From: Papaver somniferum
Taxonomy: Eukaryota > Streptophyta > Magnoliopsida > Ranunculales > Papaveraceae
DNA: 64,000 nt
Direction of reading: 5' to 3'
NCBI RefSeq assembly: GCF_003573695.1
Contig: NC_039358.1
Span: forward strand, 158,462,920 to 158,526,919
Shown: in pieces, positions 12,029 to 23,589 of the stretch
Layout of the letters: each line of letters begins with the position of its first letter
Position numbering within the stretch: the stretch's first letter is position 1
Made by a program: the position numbers and the translations under genes
The notes under the pieces: model-generated
The model's input: only the letters and a program-made list of their open reading frames with translations
Databases searched by the model: none
What the model was told of the DNA's origin: nothing

Positions 12029-14298
12029 TGTAGATGGTGGATTTTCGATAAAGGGTAAAATCGTAAAACCATAATTGTACATAGTCCTGATCCAGCAATC
12101 GGATGAGTATTGAGGCTCATGTCTGTCATCGAAGCATGAAAGCTCATGCCGCAAGAACCTCTGACTGAGAATACTGTCTCTCAGAGCATATGTAGATGTG
12201 CAGTCTCTCAAGTGAGGCAACGACATATCTCATGAGTAATGAGCAATTTCAGTAATTATTTCTATATAGAATCGAAAGATTGGACGGCTCCTAGACAGCT
12301 TGCCTGCTAGTATAGAGCAATAACGTCTTCAGGATGTAACAATGTTTTCCCTGAATATATAAAAGAAATATGACGCTTCAACAAGCTCATATTACTCGAC
12401 TCTCAGATAGTTAATGCTCCTAGACAGCATGCCTGCTAGTATAGAGCCATTAATTATCTCTAATCTTTAAATTCATTAACTGAATATTCAGAAATATTCT
12501 ACGTTCTTCATAATATTTCACTACTTCAATTCGTGGTTCTTCCCAGCAGAATTCCATGGGTTAGTGATAAATATTCAATGTACGGGCATCTGAGCCGCTA
12601 TCGAGTAAGCCCCGACCAAAATGGTGCAAGTGTACTCAGCAATAATGCACTACGAGCACCTGAATGCACGAACGAGCATTCCAAAATACGAAGGAACGAT
12701 GAACCTATGCAAAATAGGAAGAAAAATAATAATAAAAAAATATTAGCTAAGGCGTTAGGGGACTGGGCCCACCAGGCCGGCCAGTCACGTCGTGGCCAGT
12801 CCCACACCTAATTCTCTATTTTATTATATTTTTATTATTTTTCCTTGATCTCATGAAAATCCCTTCATTTGAACAAATATCCTTCATTTTAAGGAAACTT
12901 CTCAGTTTCATGGTGTTTCCTCCATATCAAGGAAATAATAAAAAATTAGGAAAGGTGTCGCGGGACCAAGCTCACTAGCCTTCCGGTCATGCCCTAGTTG
13001 TGGCCGGTCCCACACCTTGCATTCTTTATTATTTTATTATTATTATTTCCTTCATCCCATGAAATTCCTTGGTTTCATGATATTTCCTTCACATCAAGGA
13101 AAAGATATAAAATTAGGGAAGACTCACGGGCCCGGGCCCTAGCCGGCCGACCATGCCCTAATCGTGGCCGGTCCACACGCCCCTTATTTTATTATTATTA
13201 ATTATCATTGTTTCTTTCATCTCATGGAAACTCCTTCACTTTAAGGAAAACTCCTTTATTTCAACAAACTCCTTGATTTCATGGTATTTCCGTAAAATCA
13301 TGAAAAATAATATAAAATTAGAAAAAGTGCTACGGGAACGGGCTTATTGGCCGGACGACCATGCCTTGGCCATAGACGGTCCCACACTTCATGATTCCTT
13401 ATTTTATTATTATTATTTTCATCATCTCATGGAAATTCCTTAACCTTATGAAACTCCTCAATTTCATGGTATTTCCTTCACATCAAGGAAATTACATAAA
13501 ATTGGGAAAGGTATCACGGGACCGGGCTTGCTAGCCGGACGGCCATGCCCTAGCCATGGCCGGTCCCACATCTTGTAATCCCTTATTTTATTACATCTCA
13601 TGGAAATTCCTCAGTTTCAGCAAAACCCTGAATTCTTCATATTTTCTCAAATGAATGCTCAAATGCACGCCAGAAAATATCAAAATTCTCAGGACTGGGA
13701 TACGAACACTTTTGTGACATGAGCACATTACCTTGACCGACCAAGGTTGGCTCTTTGGCTTGCAAGAGGCCGGTTCCACACTTTTTCATCATTTGACCTA
13801 ATTTGTTCACATTAGGTTCAAACTCTTCCAAACAATTTGGAATCTCATAAAACGATGATCAGTCGGTCCCATGACCAACCAGGGACGGTTTCATGACCCC
13901 TTGGTCGGTCCTTCATCTCTTCATAATTTATTAGGTTTTATCACCTAAGGTTCGGATGAACATTATTTTAATAAAGGGTTAAACCAGCATTTAATCATTT
14001 TTTCACTAACTGGTCTTCAAGAGACTTTGGTATTAGCTCACTCGATCATTACGGCGCTACATGGTCGATCCATTATCCCATGTATCCGGTCCCTCCTTCA
14101 CTCCGTGGTTGAATCATTAATTGATCAGCAATTGATCAAAACTAGGGTTTCGAATCCAAAGCTCCGCAAAACATAATTCTGAGCAGATTCAAACACTAAT
14201 AATTTTACGTTGATCTCGTGATCAACATTTTAATACACGGTTCAGTTGCCAGTATTTTAAATTAATATTTTATTTGGTCATGTTACTAATAATTCATC
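12029..14298 (+). repeat. left LTR of the large Tat-like element, first part
   Basis: Aligns by eye to 29447-31731 of the right LTR with scattered substitutions and small indels. It is cut at 14298 by the gag-only element and resumes at 22554. Joined, the left LTR is about 3,250 bp against 3,262 bp for the right one. Confidence 0.9.
12720..13610. repeat. five GC-rich tandem hairpin units in the left LTR
   Basis: Units begin near 12,758, 12,960, 13,126, 13,331 and 13,515, spaced roughly 165-205 bp. Each has an AT-rich part with TTTCATGGTATTTCC and ATCAAGGAAA, then a GC-rich core starting GGGACCGGGC and ending GGCCGGTCCCACAC. The start and end of the core are complementary, and CGGCCATG and CATGGCCG within it pair as well in the last unit, so each core can fold into a strong hairpin. 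The same five units are found in the right LTR. Confidence 0.8.
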
Positions 14299-16651
14299 TG
14301 TTAGAGCATTGCTCGGTCGAACTCGCATGCGTTGCTATCTCAAGCATGTTTGTCAATGTTAGTGATCAAAATTATAAGTATTGATTTCTAGTCTACTATA
14401 ACTGAGGTCTCGGACTAGGATAGAAAGTGTAGTTGAGCTCAAGAACTCCATGGCAATCATCATACAATACGAAGGACTACTTAAGGAACCGGTGGATCTT
14501 TATCGACTAAAAGGTATGTGGAGACTTGAACTTATCTATCACTCAAAAGTCTATTTATCTCCTATATTGAGACAAAAGTCGTTTTGCTATATAGACTTAG
14601 ATTATACACATTTGCTATTTCGAGCCGAGTTTATCTCGCCTATCTATTTCTCGAAATATGTGTTGGTAAGCTTTCGCTTTAGCCAAGTTCATCTTTACCA
14701 AGTGACGAAAGTCATGACAAGTTTCAATCACTTTGAAAATTGCTTACTTTGACGAAAAATAGTTTGTGAATAACAACTATAGAATATCAACGTCCTCTAA
14801 GAATGTTTCAATGATTGAAATGAGAGTTTAGATTATATAACCATTGGAGGATATAAGCATTGTTGTAGAAATACATATATGTATAAGTGCTTATTCCTTG
14901 AACCGAAGTTTTCGAACTTTGTTGATCAAGAGAACCGGAATAGTGGCGTGAGCCAAGTCCGCGAACTCAGTCCACGAACTGGCGGAAGTTCTCGACCCGA
15001 GACATTCTGCTGGAGTTTGTGAACTCCGTCCGCGAACTTGAGTAGGTTATATCTAAAAACGATGTTTGTGAACTTATTCTTATATAAACTAAGGAATGCA
15101 AATTGCAAACCGTGGCTATATAGTTCATGAACCGATTCGAGTGAATCAAATCGTTTTTGCTTCAATTGTGTTTTGTGTAGTTACATAAGATTTTCTTGCA
15201 ATTGAACAACTCTCTAACTAGAACATTTGAGTCACTTAAACTAGTTATGGTGAAAAAGAATATGGTTGATTTGAAAGTGATCATATGGCTAACCATTTGG
15301 TTGACTATTGTTGAACCAACAAATGTACAAGTTTGGGTACGGTTACACAAGCCTAGAAACGCGCATTTCATTTGTGTGTAACAAGCTAGTTTTCGATCTA
15401 ACGGTTGAAAGATATTATCTTGAATCTAATCAGGTTTTCATCTAGCGGTGAATATTGAATGCTTTGTTACCAATCTAACATTGATTGCAAACCCTGATTT
15501 GAAAGACTATATAAGGGAGAACTATAGCAATTGGGAAACCTAATCCCCACACCTTCTGTGTGATACTAGTTATGCTAAGATAGAGTCGATTCTCCTTTAA
15601 CATTTGGTTTCTTCTTCTAAACCAGGTTAACAACTTAAAGACTTCATTGGGATTGTGAAGCCAGACCGATACTACTTTCTTGTAGTTGTGTTATCTGATC
15701 TTGTTGTTTCTATCGTACGAGTACAATTGTAATAATTGGCTTGAGATTGATATCTCCGACATGCAAGATATGAAATAAATCACAAACACTTCATCTCATT
15801 GTTTGTGATTCCGCAATATCTTTTTTCGCTGCGTCGATTAAGATTATTGTGAGGTGATTTATAATACTAAGCTGTTCTTCGGGAATATAAGTCCGGTTTA
15901 TCAATTGGTTCCTGTTCACCTTGAATTATCAAAAGACGGAACAAAACTCGTAGGTATATTCGTGGGAGACGGATTTATCTATTACCGTAGACTTTTCTGT
16001 GTGATACAGATTCGTTTATTAAAGTCTTCGACTTTGGGTCGTAGCAACTCTTAGTTATGGGTGAGATCAGCTAAGGGAATCATGTACATAAAATCATGCT
16101 GGGATCAGAGACGTAGGAGCATAACTGTACCTTGGATTAGTGCGAGATTTATTGGGGTTCAACTACAGTCCAGACCGAAGTTAATTTGGAGTAGGCTAGT
16201 GTCTGTAGCGGCTTAATACAGTGTGTGTTCAAACTGGACTAGGTCCCGGGGTTTTTCTGCATTTGCGGTTTCCTCGTTAACAAAAATTCTGGTGTCTGTG
16301 TTATTTCTTTTCCGCATTATATTTTGTTATATAATTGAAATATCACAGGTTGTGCGTTGTTCAATCAATTAGAATATCCGACCTTTTGGTTGTTGATTTA
16401 AATTGATTGACACTTGGATATTGGTATTTGGTACCATCCAAGTTATCTCTCTAGTATTTGATAAAGACTCGCAAATATCTATTTGCTTAAGTATATATCA
16501 AATCGAGAGATTGAGATATAAACTCTTTGATAGACTTTTTATCTAGATTGAGTCTGACTGTCTAGTTGATTCTCTAGAAAGTATATTGGATTTTGTCCAT
16601 ACAGATTGCTAATCGAAATATTGGGTGTGGTTGTTATACCCCCACTTTTCA
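14299..16651 (+). repeat. 5' LTR of the gag-only element
   Basis: Starts TGTTAGAGCA and ends ACTTTTCA, 2,353 bp. It differs from the 3' LTR by scattered substitutions and a few indels, including about 44 bp near 15,405-15,450 that is missing from the 3' copy and lies between two CGGT repeats. Short tandem TCCGCGAACT motifs near 14,960-15,040 vary in number between the two LTRs. Confidence 0.92.
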
Positions 16652-16653
16652 AT

Positions 16654-16665
16654 TGGTATCAGAGC
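16654..16665 (+). other. primer binding site of the gag-only element
   Basis: TGGTATCAGAGC, two bases after the LTR end, matches the 3' end of plant initiator methionine tRNA and is the commonest primer site of plant Copia elements. Confidence 0.95.
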
Positions 16666-16753
16666 AGGCAAACACGTATAAAAGACCTTACAAGTATGTG
16701 TTTTTGGCAATCTGAGTCTGAGGACAGAATCTCTGACATATACGCATACCAAG

Positions 16754-17938
16754 ATGTCCTCTAAAGCTTTTAATTATGCCAAATGTCTTGGGAATACCTC
16801 AAAGGATTACTCCTTAGCTGATTCTTCAAAATCCCGAGGTAAGAAGAGTGTTCCATCTTGTGTCAACAATTCTCTCTCTGATGAGACATTAGGCACTATG
16901 GCAAAAGATGAAATGGAGCTCACCAGAATTTCAAAAAATTCTACTGAGATCATTGATTTTAAGGATCATGATCATCTTATTAATGAATTTGAAAAGTCTC
17001 TTGATCGAGAACATGAACTCTATAGCATTATTGAGTCCTTCTCTAAGAATATTGAAAAACTACTCCAAGAAACTACTCTACAGCGTGAAAAGATTAGTGT
17101 TCTTGAGGATATAGTTAAGGAAGACTCAATTAGAGAGAAACGTTTGATCGAAACGCATTCATCAGAGCTTAACAGGCTTCGTGTCGAAAAAGAGAAACTA
17201 GAAGCATCCCTTACTCTAGCCCATGAACAGTGCAGATCCTTGGAAAAGGAAAAGTCTGTCTTCAGGAGAAATTCCTTTGTACAAACTAATTATCATGGAT
17301 TGCAGTACATGAAGGATCTTCCGGAAGAAGGTTGTGTCAAGAAAAGTTTACATAACTTGCAATCTTCTCATATGGATATGAAGTTAAAACAAGTGCCATT
17401 TATTGCTTCTCCTCCACGAACCTGTACTTTATGTGGGAAAAAGAATCACTATGCTATCCATTGTTTTGCCAGAAGGAAAAAAATTTCTAAACTTCATAAT
17501 TTGTTTCTCTCCACTATCAATGGAACAAATAGTCAGTTGACTACTGCAGTGAATCGCATACCTACAGAAATCCAGAAACCTTATAAATATGATCTCTTTC
17601 CTAGAAGTCATCACAAGGTTCAAGTGTTATCTAGTGGCATAAATTCTTGCGCTGCTGATAAAAGCATTCCCTGTGCTTATAAGACTGTTTCTGTTGAATC
17701 TAAGTCTAGAAAATGGATCCCTATCTATTCTGATCCTCTTGAGCCAATTGCAAGAGGTCCTAGACTTAGTCCTCGGAGAAAGCCTTCTGACGAATATATT
17801 AAACAAGTTGTGTCTTACCCTTCTGGGATGAGTGTCAACCGAAGAAAGGCAAAGAACACAAATATCAAGCTGTCAGATGATATGTACAACTCCTTTCTCA
17901 ATAATCATAGTGGGAATATTTCTCACTCTATCACCTAA
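16754..17938 (+). CDS. gag-like protein with coiled coil and CCHC zinc knuckle
   Basis: An uninterrupted frame of 394 aa starts 102 bases after the LTR. Residues about 70-170 are rich in Glu, Lys and Leu and look like a coiled coil (EHELYSIIESFSKNIEKLL, SSELNRLRVEKEKLEASL). Residues 224-237 form a CX2CX4HX4C knuckle, CTLCGKKNHYAIHC, the nucleic-acid-binding motif of retroelement nucleocapsids. The C-terminal third is basic (RKPSDEYIKQ, NRRKAKN). By analogy it would coat the element RNA in cytoplasmic particles. No protease or polymerase follows. The intact frame suggests recent activity or selection, with enzymes supplied in trans. Confidence 0.8.
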   Translation: MSSKAFNYAKCLGNTSKDYSLADSSKSRGKKSVPSCVNNSLSDETLGTMAKDEMELTRISKNSTEIIDFKDHDHLINEFEKSLDREHELYSIIESFSKNIEKLLQETTLQREKISVLEDIVKEDSIREKRLIETHSSELNRLRVEKEKLEASLTLAHEQCRSLEKEKSVFRRNSFVQTNYHGLQYMKDLPEEGCVKKSLHNLQSSHMDMKLKQVPFIASPPRTCTLCGKKNHYAIHCFARRKKISKLHNLFLSTINGTNSQLTTAVNRIPTEIQKPYKYDLFPRSHHKVQVLSSGINSCAADKSIPCAYKTVSVESKSRKWIPIYSDPLEPIARGPRLSPRRKPSDEYIKQVVSYPSGMSVNRRKAKNTNIKLSDDMYNSFLNNHSGNISHSIT

Positions 17939-18176
17939 TTTCAGGTACTCCTTTTCCTTGTGTCTAGCTTGAGAGATGCAAGGATAATTGTTGGGAAATG
18001 CTCAAGTAAGTATGTTGTACACTATTTATTTTCTTTGTGTTTCTGTACCACCGGTCCACTAACGTTCGCGTCTTCTTGTGAGTTCATAGGGTTTTCAAAA
18101 ACAAGAGTTTCCTTCTCATGTTTACATACACATATATACTTCTCTATATTGTGTCTTTCCATCCCTAACAAAAATT

Positions 18177-18614
18177 ATGGAGAACTTTGCATCTCAGGAG
18201 ATTGTGCATCTTCATGTGGAGGAAGACGCTCAAGGATGTAAGTCAATTCAAGAGATGGTTCTAAAGAAGATGCTTGAAAGAAATGATCACAACTCCTGGA
18301 TTGATGATTCCGTCAAGGATTTATTTCGTTTTCAGAACGATTCAAAGGTCAAGTTTGCTAATCTTCAATTGCAAATAAACCAACTCCTAGATGGTCAGTC
18401 CAGAATCCTTTCTAATCAAAATATTCTGATACGGAATCAAAAGAAGCTCATCATGGATTGTGTCAAATCTAGACAGCTTGCTAGGGTTGTTCATCGTAAA
18501 GTTGGTGTTCTAACTCACGAACATGGTGTATCTATGGTCAAGAGAGTAAAGGAAATCAGTGACACCTTCTTTGATGGATTCATTGAAAGATATGAGGTTC
18601 TCAATGAACTCTGA
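18177..18614 (+). CDS. second small protein of the gag-only element, unknown role
   Basis: A 145-aa frame starts with ATG at 18177, about 240 bases after the gag-like frame. I do not recognise a family. It is largely helical in look (FANLQLQINQLLDGQSRIL, NQNILIRNQKKLIMD) and ends ERYEVLNEL. It has no zinc finger, catalytic motif or signal peptide. It could be an extra structural protein of the element or a captured fragment. The region between the two frames has no domain. Confidence 0.5.
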   Translation: MENFASQEIVHLHVEEDAQGCKSIQEMVLKKMLERNDHNSWIDDSVKDLFRFQNDSKVKFANLQLQINQLLDGQSRILSNQNILIRNQKKLIMDCVKSRQLARVVHRKVGVLTHEHGVSMVKRVKEISDTFFDGFIERYEVLNEL

Positions 18615-19119
18615 TTTTTCCTTTAGATTTCCTAGTAAATCTTCTATTTTCCTGTTTTTGTTAGAAGAATAACTAGAGTTTGGAATAGCCATTATTGTGA
18701 TTACACATAGCTATGTCCAACATTTTCATCTTCATGTTTTTAGATTTATTGGTTCAAATTCTAAATTTGTTTAGAACATGATTTTTTGCAGTATTAATCT
18801 TTATGGTTTTATATATTGCAATATTGTTATGGGATATGTGCGTTTGCGTCCGTGAACTATGATTGTCCCACACCTTGTCAAAAGTAAAGTCTTTCGTATT
18901 GCATGTATTGATAAAAGAATGAATAGACTTTTGAAAAATACAAAAGTTAAGCCTATTATGTCAATTATTGATGGAAGATAGGTTAAAATCTTTTGTTTAC
19001 AAGGATTATGTCTATTGTATGTCCTTATGCGAATAGTGATGGAAAATAGAACGAATCCTTGTGTATTCCACAGTATTGATCTTCCCTGATCCATATTTTA
19101 TGTATTACTGTGAGGCGCC
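18615..19119 (+). other. non-coding internal DNA of the gag-only element
   Basis: AT-rich, no long plus-strand frame and no recognisable pol remnant. The place where integrase and polymerase would sit in a full Copia element is simply absent. Confidence 0.5.
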
Positions 19120-19460
19120 ATAAAGTGTCTTATGTTGAGCACTAAAACGGCCAAGTTGATTATTTTTATGATTAGCTTAGTTGTTGTTCCGTGAGGTACT
19201 TTATGTCGAGCATTTTCAACTAAATTAATCATCTTGTTTGGTTATTTAGTTGTTGCTCCGTAAGTTTTCTTATAATGAGCACGACCAACTAAATTGATTA
19301 CTTTTGTGATTAGTTTGGTTGTGTATTTCGATTAGATTAATTATGGGTTCTCTTGTGATTAATCTAATTGTATATTTTTGAGTCTCCATAAGTTCACTTA
19401 TGTTGAGCATTTTCAATTGAGTTAATCATGGGTTCTCTTGTGGTTAATTTAATTGAGTAT
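19120..19460 (+). repeat. about 70-bp tandem repeat in the gag-only element
   Basis: Degenerate copies with a TTATGTTGAGCA-like core and an ACTAAATTGATTA-like block. The GAGCA of the core falls at about 19,137, 19,208, 19,277 and 19,405, so the first three spacings are about 70 bp and the last is nearly double. It lies upstream of the 3' LTR in untranslated DNA. Confidence 0.7.
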
Positions 19461-19799
19461 TTTGGATTCAAATTCATACTTGTATGTGATTTGTTATGTC
19501 CAAAGAAATCCTTCTTTTCTTTCGAAATTAATGTCGCTCTTGTTGTTCTTTCGGGAATGACATCTTATGGGGGAGAGTTCTTAATTGAACTTGTGCTTAA
19601 TTGCCAAATTTTTGTGGGGAGTGTGGCCGTGGAATATTATAGGGGTTATCTTGTATCTTTATAAACTATTTTATGAATGCATTTAGCTTCGACTTTATGA
19701 TTGCATCTAAATAAGATGATATGTGTTTCTTTCTTTTAGTCAAGAAATGTCTCTTTCAGAAATTTCATTAGGATCCCGTTCTTGTACCTTTGCCAATTT

Positions 19800-20229
19800 T
19801 ATTGACAAAAAGGGGGAGAATTAATATGTAGTTCACACTACAAATACATATGGTTTTCGGATCATTATGTAAGGGGGAGTGGTTTCATGTGAGATGGAGT
19901 ATTGACTAAGGGGGAATGATACATATCACCATAGTATTGTTGTTGAAGTTGTGATACAATTGAACTTTGACGTTGTGTAATGATACTATGACACTATATA
20001 ACAATGATTGAGAACTCTTGTTTTCTCGTTGTTATGGCTATGGATTTTCAACAACGATGATGCTGAAATTAAAATCTTTGGGATCATTGGAGTACTTGGA
20101 AGTGACGAAGATTTCAAGTAATGTTGAAGATTAGACATGTGGAATTGGAGCTACAAAAGTTAATTTATTTATTTTTTGTATTCCATATGTATTGATAGTT
20201 TTGTCACTAAAATTGACAAAGGGGGAGAT
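19800..20229 (+). other. polypurine tract region of the gag-only element
   Basis: The functional-looking tract AAAGGGGGAGAT ends at 20229, directly before the 3' LTR. A near-identical tract, TTGACAAAAAGGGGGAGAAT, lies about 410 bp upstream near 19,803-19,822, and two more AAGGGGGA runs occur near 19,871 and 19,909. Several tracts may mark an earlier LTR boundary or internal plus-strand priming sites. Confidence 0.7.
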
Positions 20230-22548
20230 TGTTAGAGCATTGCTCGGTCGAACTCGCATGTGTTGCTATCTCAAGCATGTTTGTCAATGTTAGTGATCAA
20301 AACTATAAGTATTGATTTCTAGTCTACTATATCTAAGGTCTCGGACTAGGATGGTGTAGTTGAGCTCAAGAACTCCATGGCAATCATCATACAAGACGAA
20401 GGACTACTCAAGGAACCGGTAGATCTTTATCGACTAAAAGGTATGTGGAGACTTGAACTTATCTATCACTCAAAAGTCTATTTATCTCCTATCTTGAGAC
20501 AAAAGTCGTTTTGCTATATAAACTTAGATTATACACATTTGCTATTTCGAGCCAAGTTTATCTCGCCTATCTATTTCTCGAAGTATGTGTTGGTAAGCTT
20601 TCGCTTTAGCCAAGTTCATCTTTACCTAGTGACGAAAGTCATGACAAGTTTCAATCACTTTAAAAATTGCTTACTTTGACGAAAAATAGTTTGTGAATAA
20701 CAACTATAGAATATCAACGTCCTCTAAGAATGTTTCAATGATTGAAATGAGAGTTTAGATTATATAACCATTGGAGTATATAAGCACTGTTGTCGAAACA
20801 CATATATGTATAAGTCCTTATTCCTTGAACCGAAGTTTGCGATTTTTTTTGATCAAGAGAACCGGAATAGTGACGTGAGCCAAGTTCGCGAACTGGCAGA
20901 AGTTCTCGGCCCGATAAATTCTGCTGGAGTTTGTGAACTCCGTCCGGGAACTTAAGTCCGCGAACCCAGTCCGCGAACTTGAGTAGGTTATATCTAAAAA
21001 CGATGTTTGTGAACTTATTCTTATATAAACTAAGGAATGCAAATTGCAAACCGTGGCTATATAGTTCATGAACCGATTCGAGCGAATCAAATCGTTTTTG
21101 CTTCAATTGTGTCTTGTGTAGTTATATAAGATTTCCTTGCAATTGAACAACTCTCTAACTAGTTCATTTGAGTCACTTGAACTAGTTATGGTGAAAAATA
21201 ATATGGTTGATATGTAAGTGATCATATGGCTAACCATTTGGTTGACTATTGTTGAACCAACAAATGTACAAGTTTGGGTACGGTTACACAAGCCTAGAAA
21301 CGTGCATTTCATTTGTGTGTCACAAGCTAGTTTTCGATCTAACGGTGAATATTGAATGCTTTGTTACCAAGCTAACATTGATTGCAAACCCTGATTTGAA
21401 AAACTATATAAGGGAGAACTATAGCAACTGGGAAACCTAATCCCCACACCTTCTGTGTGATACTAGTTGTGCTAAGATAGAGTCGATTCTCCTTTAACCT
21501 TTGGTTTCTTTTTCGAATCCAGGTTAACGACTTAAAGACTTCATTGGGATTTTGAAGCCAGCCCGATACTACTTTCTTGTAGTTGTGTGATCTGATTTTG
21601 TTGTTTCTATCGTACGAGTACAATTGTAATAATTGGCTTGAAATTGATATCTCCGAAAAGCAAGATATAAAAGAAATCACAAACACTTCGTCTCATCGTT
21701 TGTGATTCTGCAATATCTTTTTCGATGCGTCGATTAAGATTATTGTGAGGTGATTGATAATACTAGGCTGTTCTTCGGGAATATAAGTCTGGTTTATCAA
21801 TTGGTTACTGTTCACCTTGATTTATCAAAAGACGGGACAAAACTCGTAGGAATATTCGTGGGAGACGGATTTATCTATTACCGTAGACTTTTCTATGTGA
21901 TACAGATTTGTTTATTAAATTCTTCGACTTTGGGTCGTAGCAACTCTTAGTTGTGGGTGAGATCAACTAAGGGAATCAAGTACGTAGCATCCTGGTGGTA
22001 TCAGAGACGTAGGAGCATAACTGTACCTTGGATCAATATGAGATTGATTGGGGTTCAACTACAGTCCAGACCGAAGTTAATTTGGAGTAGGCTAGTGTCT
22101 GTATCGTCTTAATACAGTGTGTGTTCAAACTGGACTAGGTCCCGGGTTTTTATCTGCATTTGCGGTTTCCTCGTCAACAAAATTCTGGTGTCTATGTTAT
22201 TTCTTTTCCGCATTATATTTTGTTATATAATTTAAATATCACAGGTTTTGCATTGTTCAATCAATTAGAATATCCGACCTTTTGGTTGTTGATTTAAATT
22301 GATTGACACTTGGATATTGGTCTTTGGTACCATCCAAGTTATCTCTCTAGTATTTGATAAAGACTCGCAGATTTATATTTGGTTGAGTATATATCAAATC
22401 GAGAGATTGAGATATAAACTCTTTGATATACTTTTTATCTAGATTGAGTCTAACTGTCTAGTTGATTCTTTAGAAAGTATATTGGAGTTTGTCCATACAG
22501 ATTGCTAATCGAAATATTGGGTGTGGTTGTTATAACCCCACTTTTTCA
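20230..22548 (+). repeat. 3' LTR of the gag-only element
   Basis: 2,319 bp, starts TGTTAGAGCA and ends CTTTTTCA, followed by the TCATC target duplication. It matches the 5' LTR closely over its whole length. Confidence 0.92.
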
Positions 22549-22553
22549 TCATC

Positions 22554-23533
22554 AAACGAGCAACATTCGCTCAAATGAGCAATATTTGATAAGACTAAGG
22601 AATATTGGTTCAACCATCAATATTCAACAATCCATCGAATGAGCAATATTTGCTCACCCTAACTGTCAACATTTACTCGAGAACTATACCTTTGTCTCAA
22701 TAGACACGTTCGATTCATGAGTCTTAGAATTTTTGCAAATCACGTTCGATTTAGCAATACAGGGACTCATCGTCCCATGAAGTCAGCAACTGACTAACTA
22801 AATACATGTTTGCCTTGCAGACTCACAATCACGAGACATCAATCGTGTTACATGGGGGATATTAACTAGGGTTTTGGTATGGCGGTCTACGGCACATGTG
22901 TTCATACACACGATGAGAATGTGAAAAATTCGTGCAATCAGTTGGAGGAGTTAGAAAATTAGTGGATGGAAAATCAACCAAGTCTCCGCACGATGAGCAA
23001 CTGGTTTTAACACGATTTCCACTTTCCCACTCTTTGACTCCAGCAAATGTCACACTTCATGGGATCAAGGTGTTTACAGTTCTAGCAATATAAATAAGTC
23101 TCTGAATCATGATTGAAACAACGGACAATTTTCGTAAGACAAGACTCTTTCGTCAAACAGATAACAAGAGCACACGAACTCATCGTCTGAACAATTACTC
23201 TCAATAGAGCAAATTCAATCAATCAGAACCTATCTTATTTCTTCACGCAGAATACACAACATACCTACAATTTCGATCACCATTGAGCTCACACATTTCT
23301 CAGCTTCCCTCCTACAGATCGACCCATCCTCTCTTGTGACCGAATTGACTCTGGAACGACCATTGTCTTGGTTTAGGACGGAGTCCTACAGATTGGTCTC
23401 TCGAATTTAAAACACTCACTTTTTGCAGTGCATCTGTGTGAGGTTAGACAGTTCGCTCGATTCAAGGAGTTTCCTCAGCACGGTCGTCTCCTCAATTCCT
23501 TAAAAACCAGCAACTCGTTTTTCCCCATCTACA
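22554..23533 (+). repeat. left LTR of the large Tat-like element, second part
   Basis: Continues the LTR after the nested insert and matches 31732-32708. It ends CATCTACA and is followed by a primer-site-like stretch. Apart from the insertion it is collinear with the right LTR. Confidence 0.9.
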
Positions 23534-23535
23534 GA

Positions 23536-23553
23536 TTGGCGACCACAGTGGGA
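23536..23553 (+). other. primer binding site of the large Tat-like element
   Basis: TTGGCGACCACAGTGGGA begins three bases after the LTR end. TTGGCGAC at this place is typical of Tat-lineage elements. I did not assign the tRNA. Confidence 0.65.
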
Positions 23554-23589
23554 GATCATTCTCTCGGTTGCAATCCCAAATTTCACAAC

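Larger units (their letters stand above)
14299..22548 (+). mobile_element. gag-only (TR-GAG/LARD-like) LTR retrotransposon
   Basis: LTRs at 14299-16651 and 20230-22548 flank 3.58 kb of internal DNA. The target duplication TCATC is exact (14294-14298 and 22549-22553). There is an initiator-Met-tRNA primer site right after the left LTR and a polypurine tract right before the right LTR. The internal part has a gag-like frame with a zinc knuckle and a second short frame, but no protease, integrase or reverse transcriptase. LTRs over 2.3 kb, the primer site and the AAAGGGGGAGA tract suggest a derivative of a Copia SIRE/Maximus-type element; that assignment is inference. Confidence 0.92.

Noticed and set aside
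12002..12226. Minus-strand frame repeated at 29390-29644
   Set aside because: It is the start of both LTRs of the Tat-like element and crosses the element border in each case.
14450..14752. 100-aa frame repeated at 20377-20679
   Set aside because: It is inside both LTRs of the gag-only element, so its duplication reflects the LTRs; no domain is seen.
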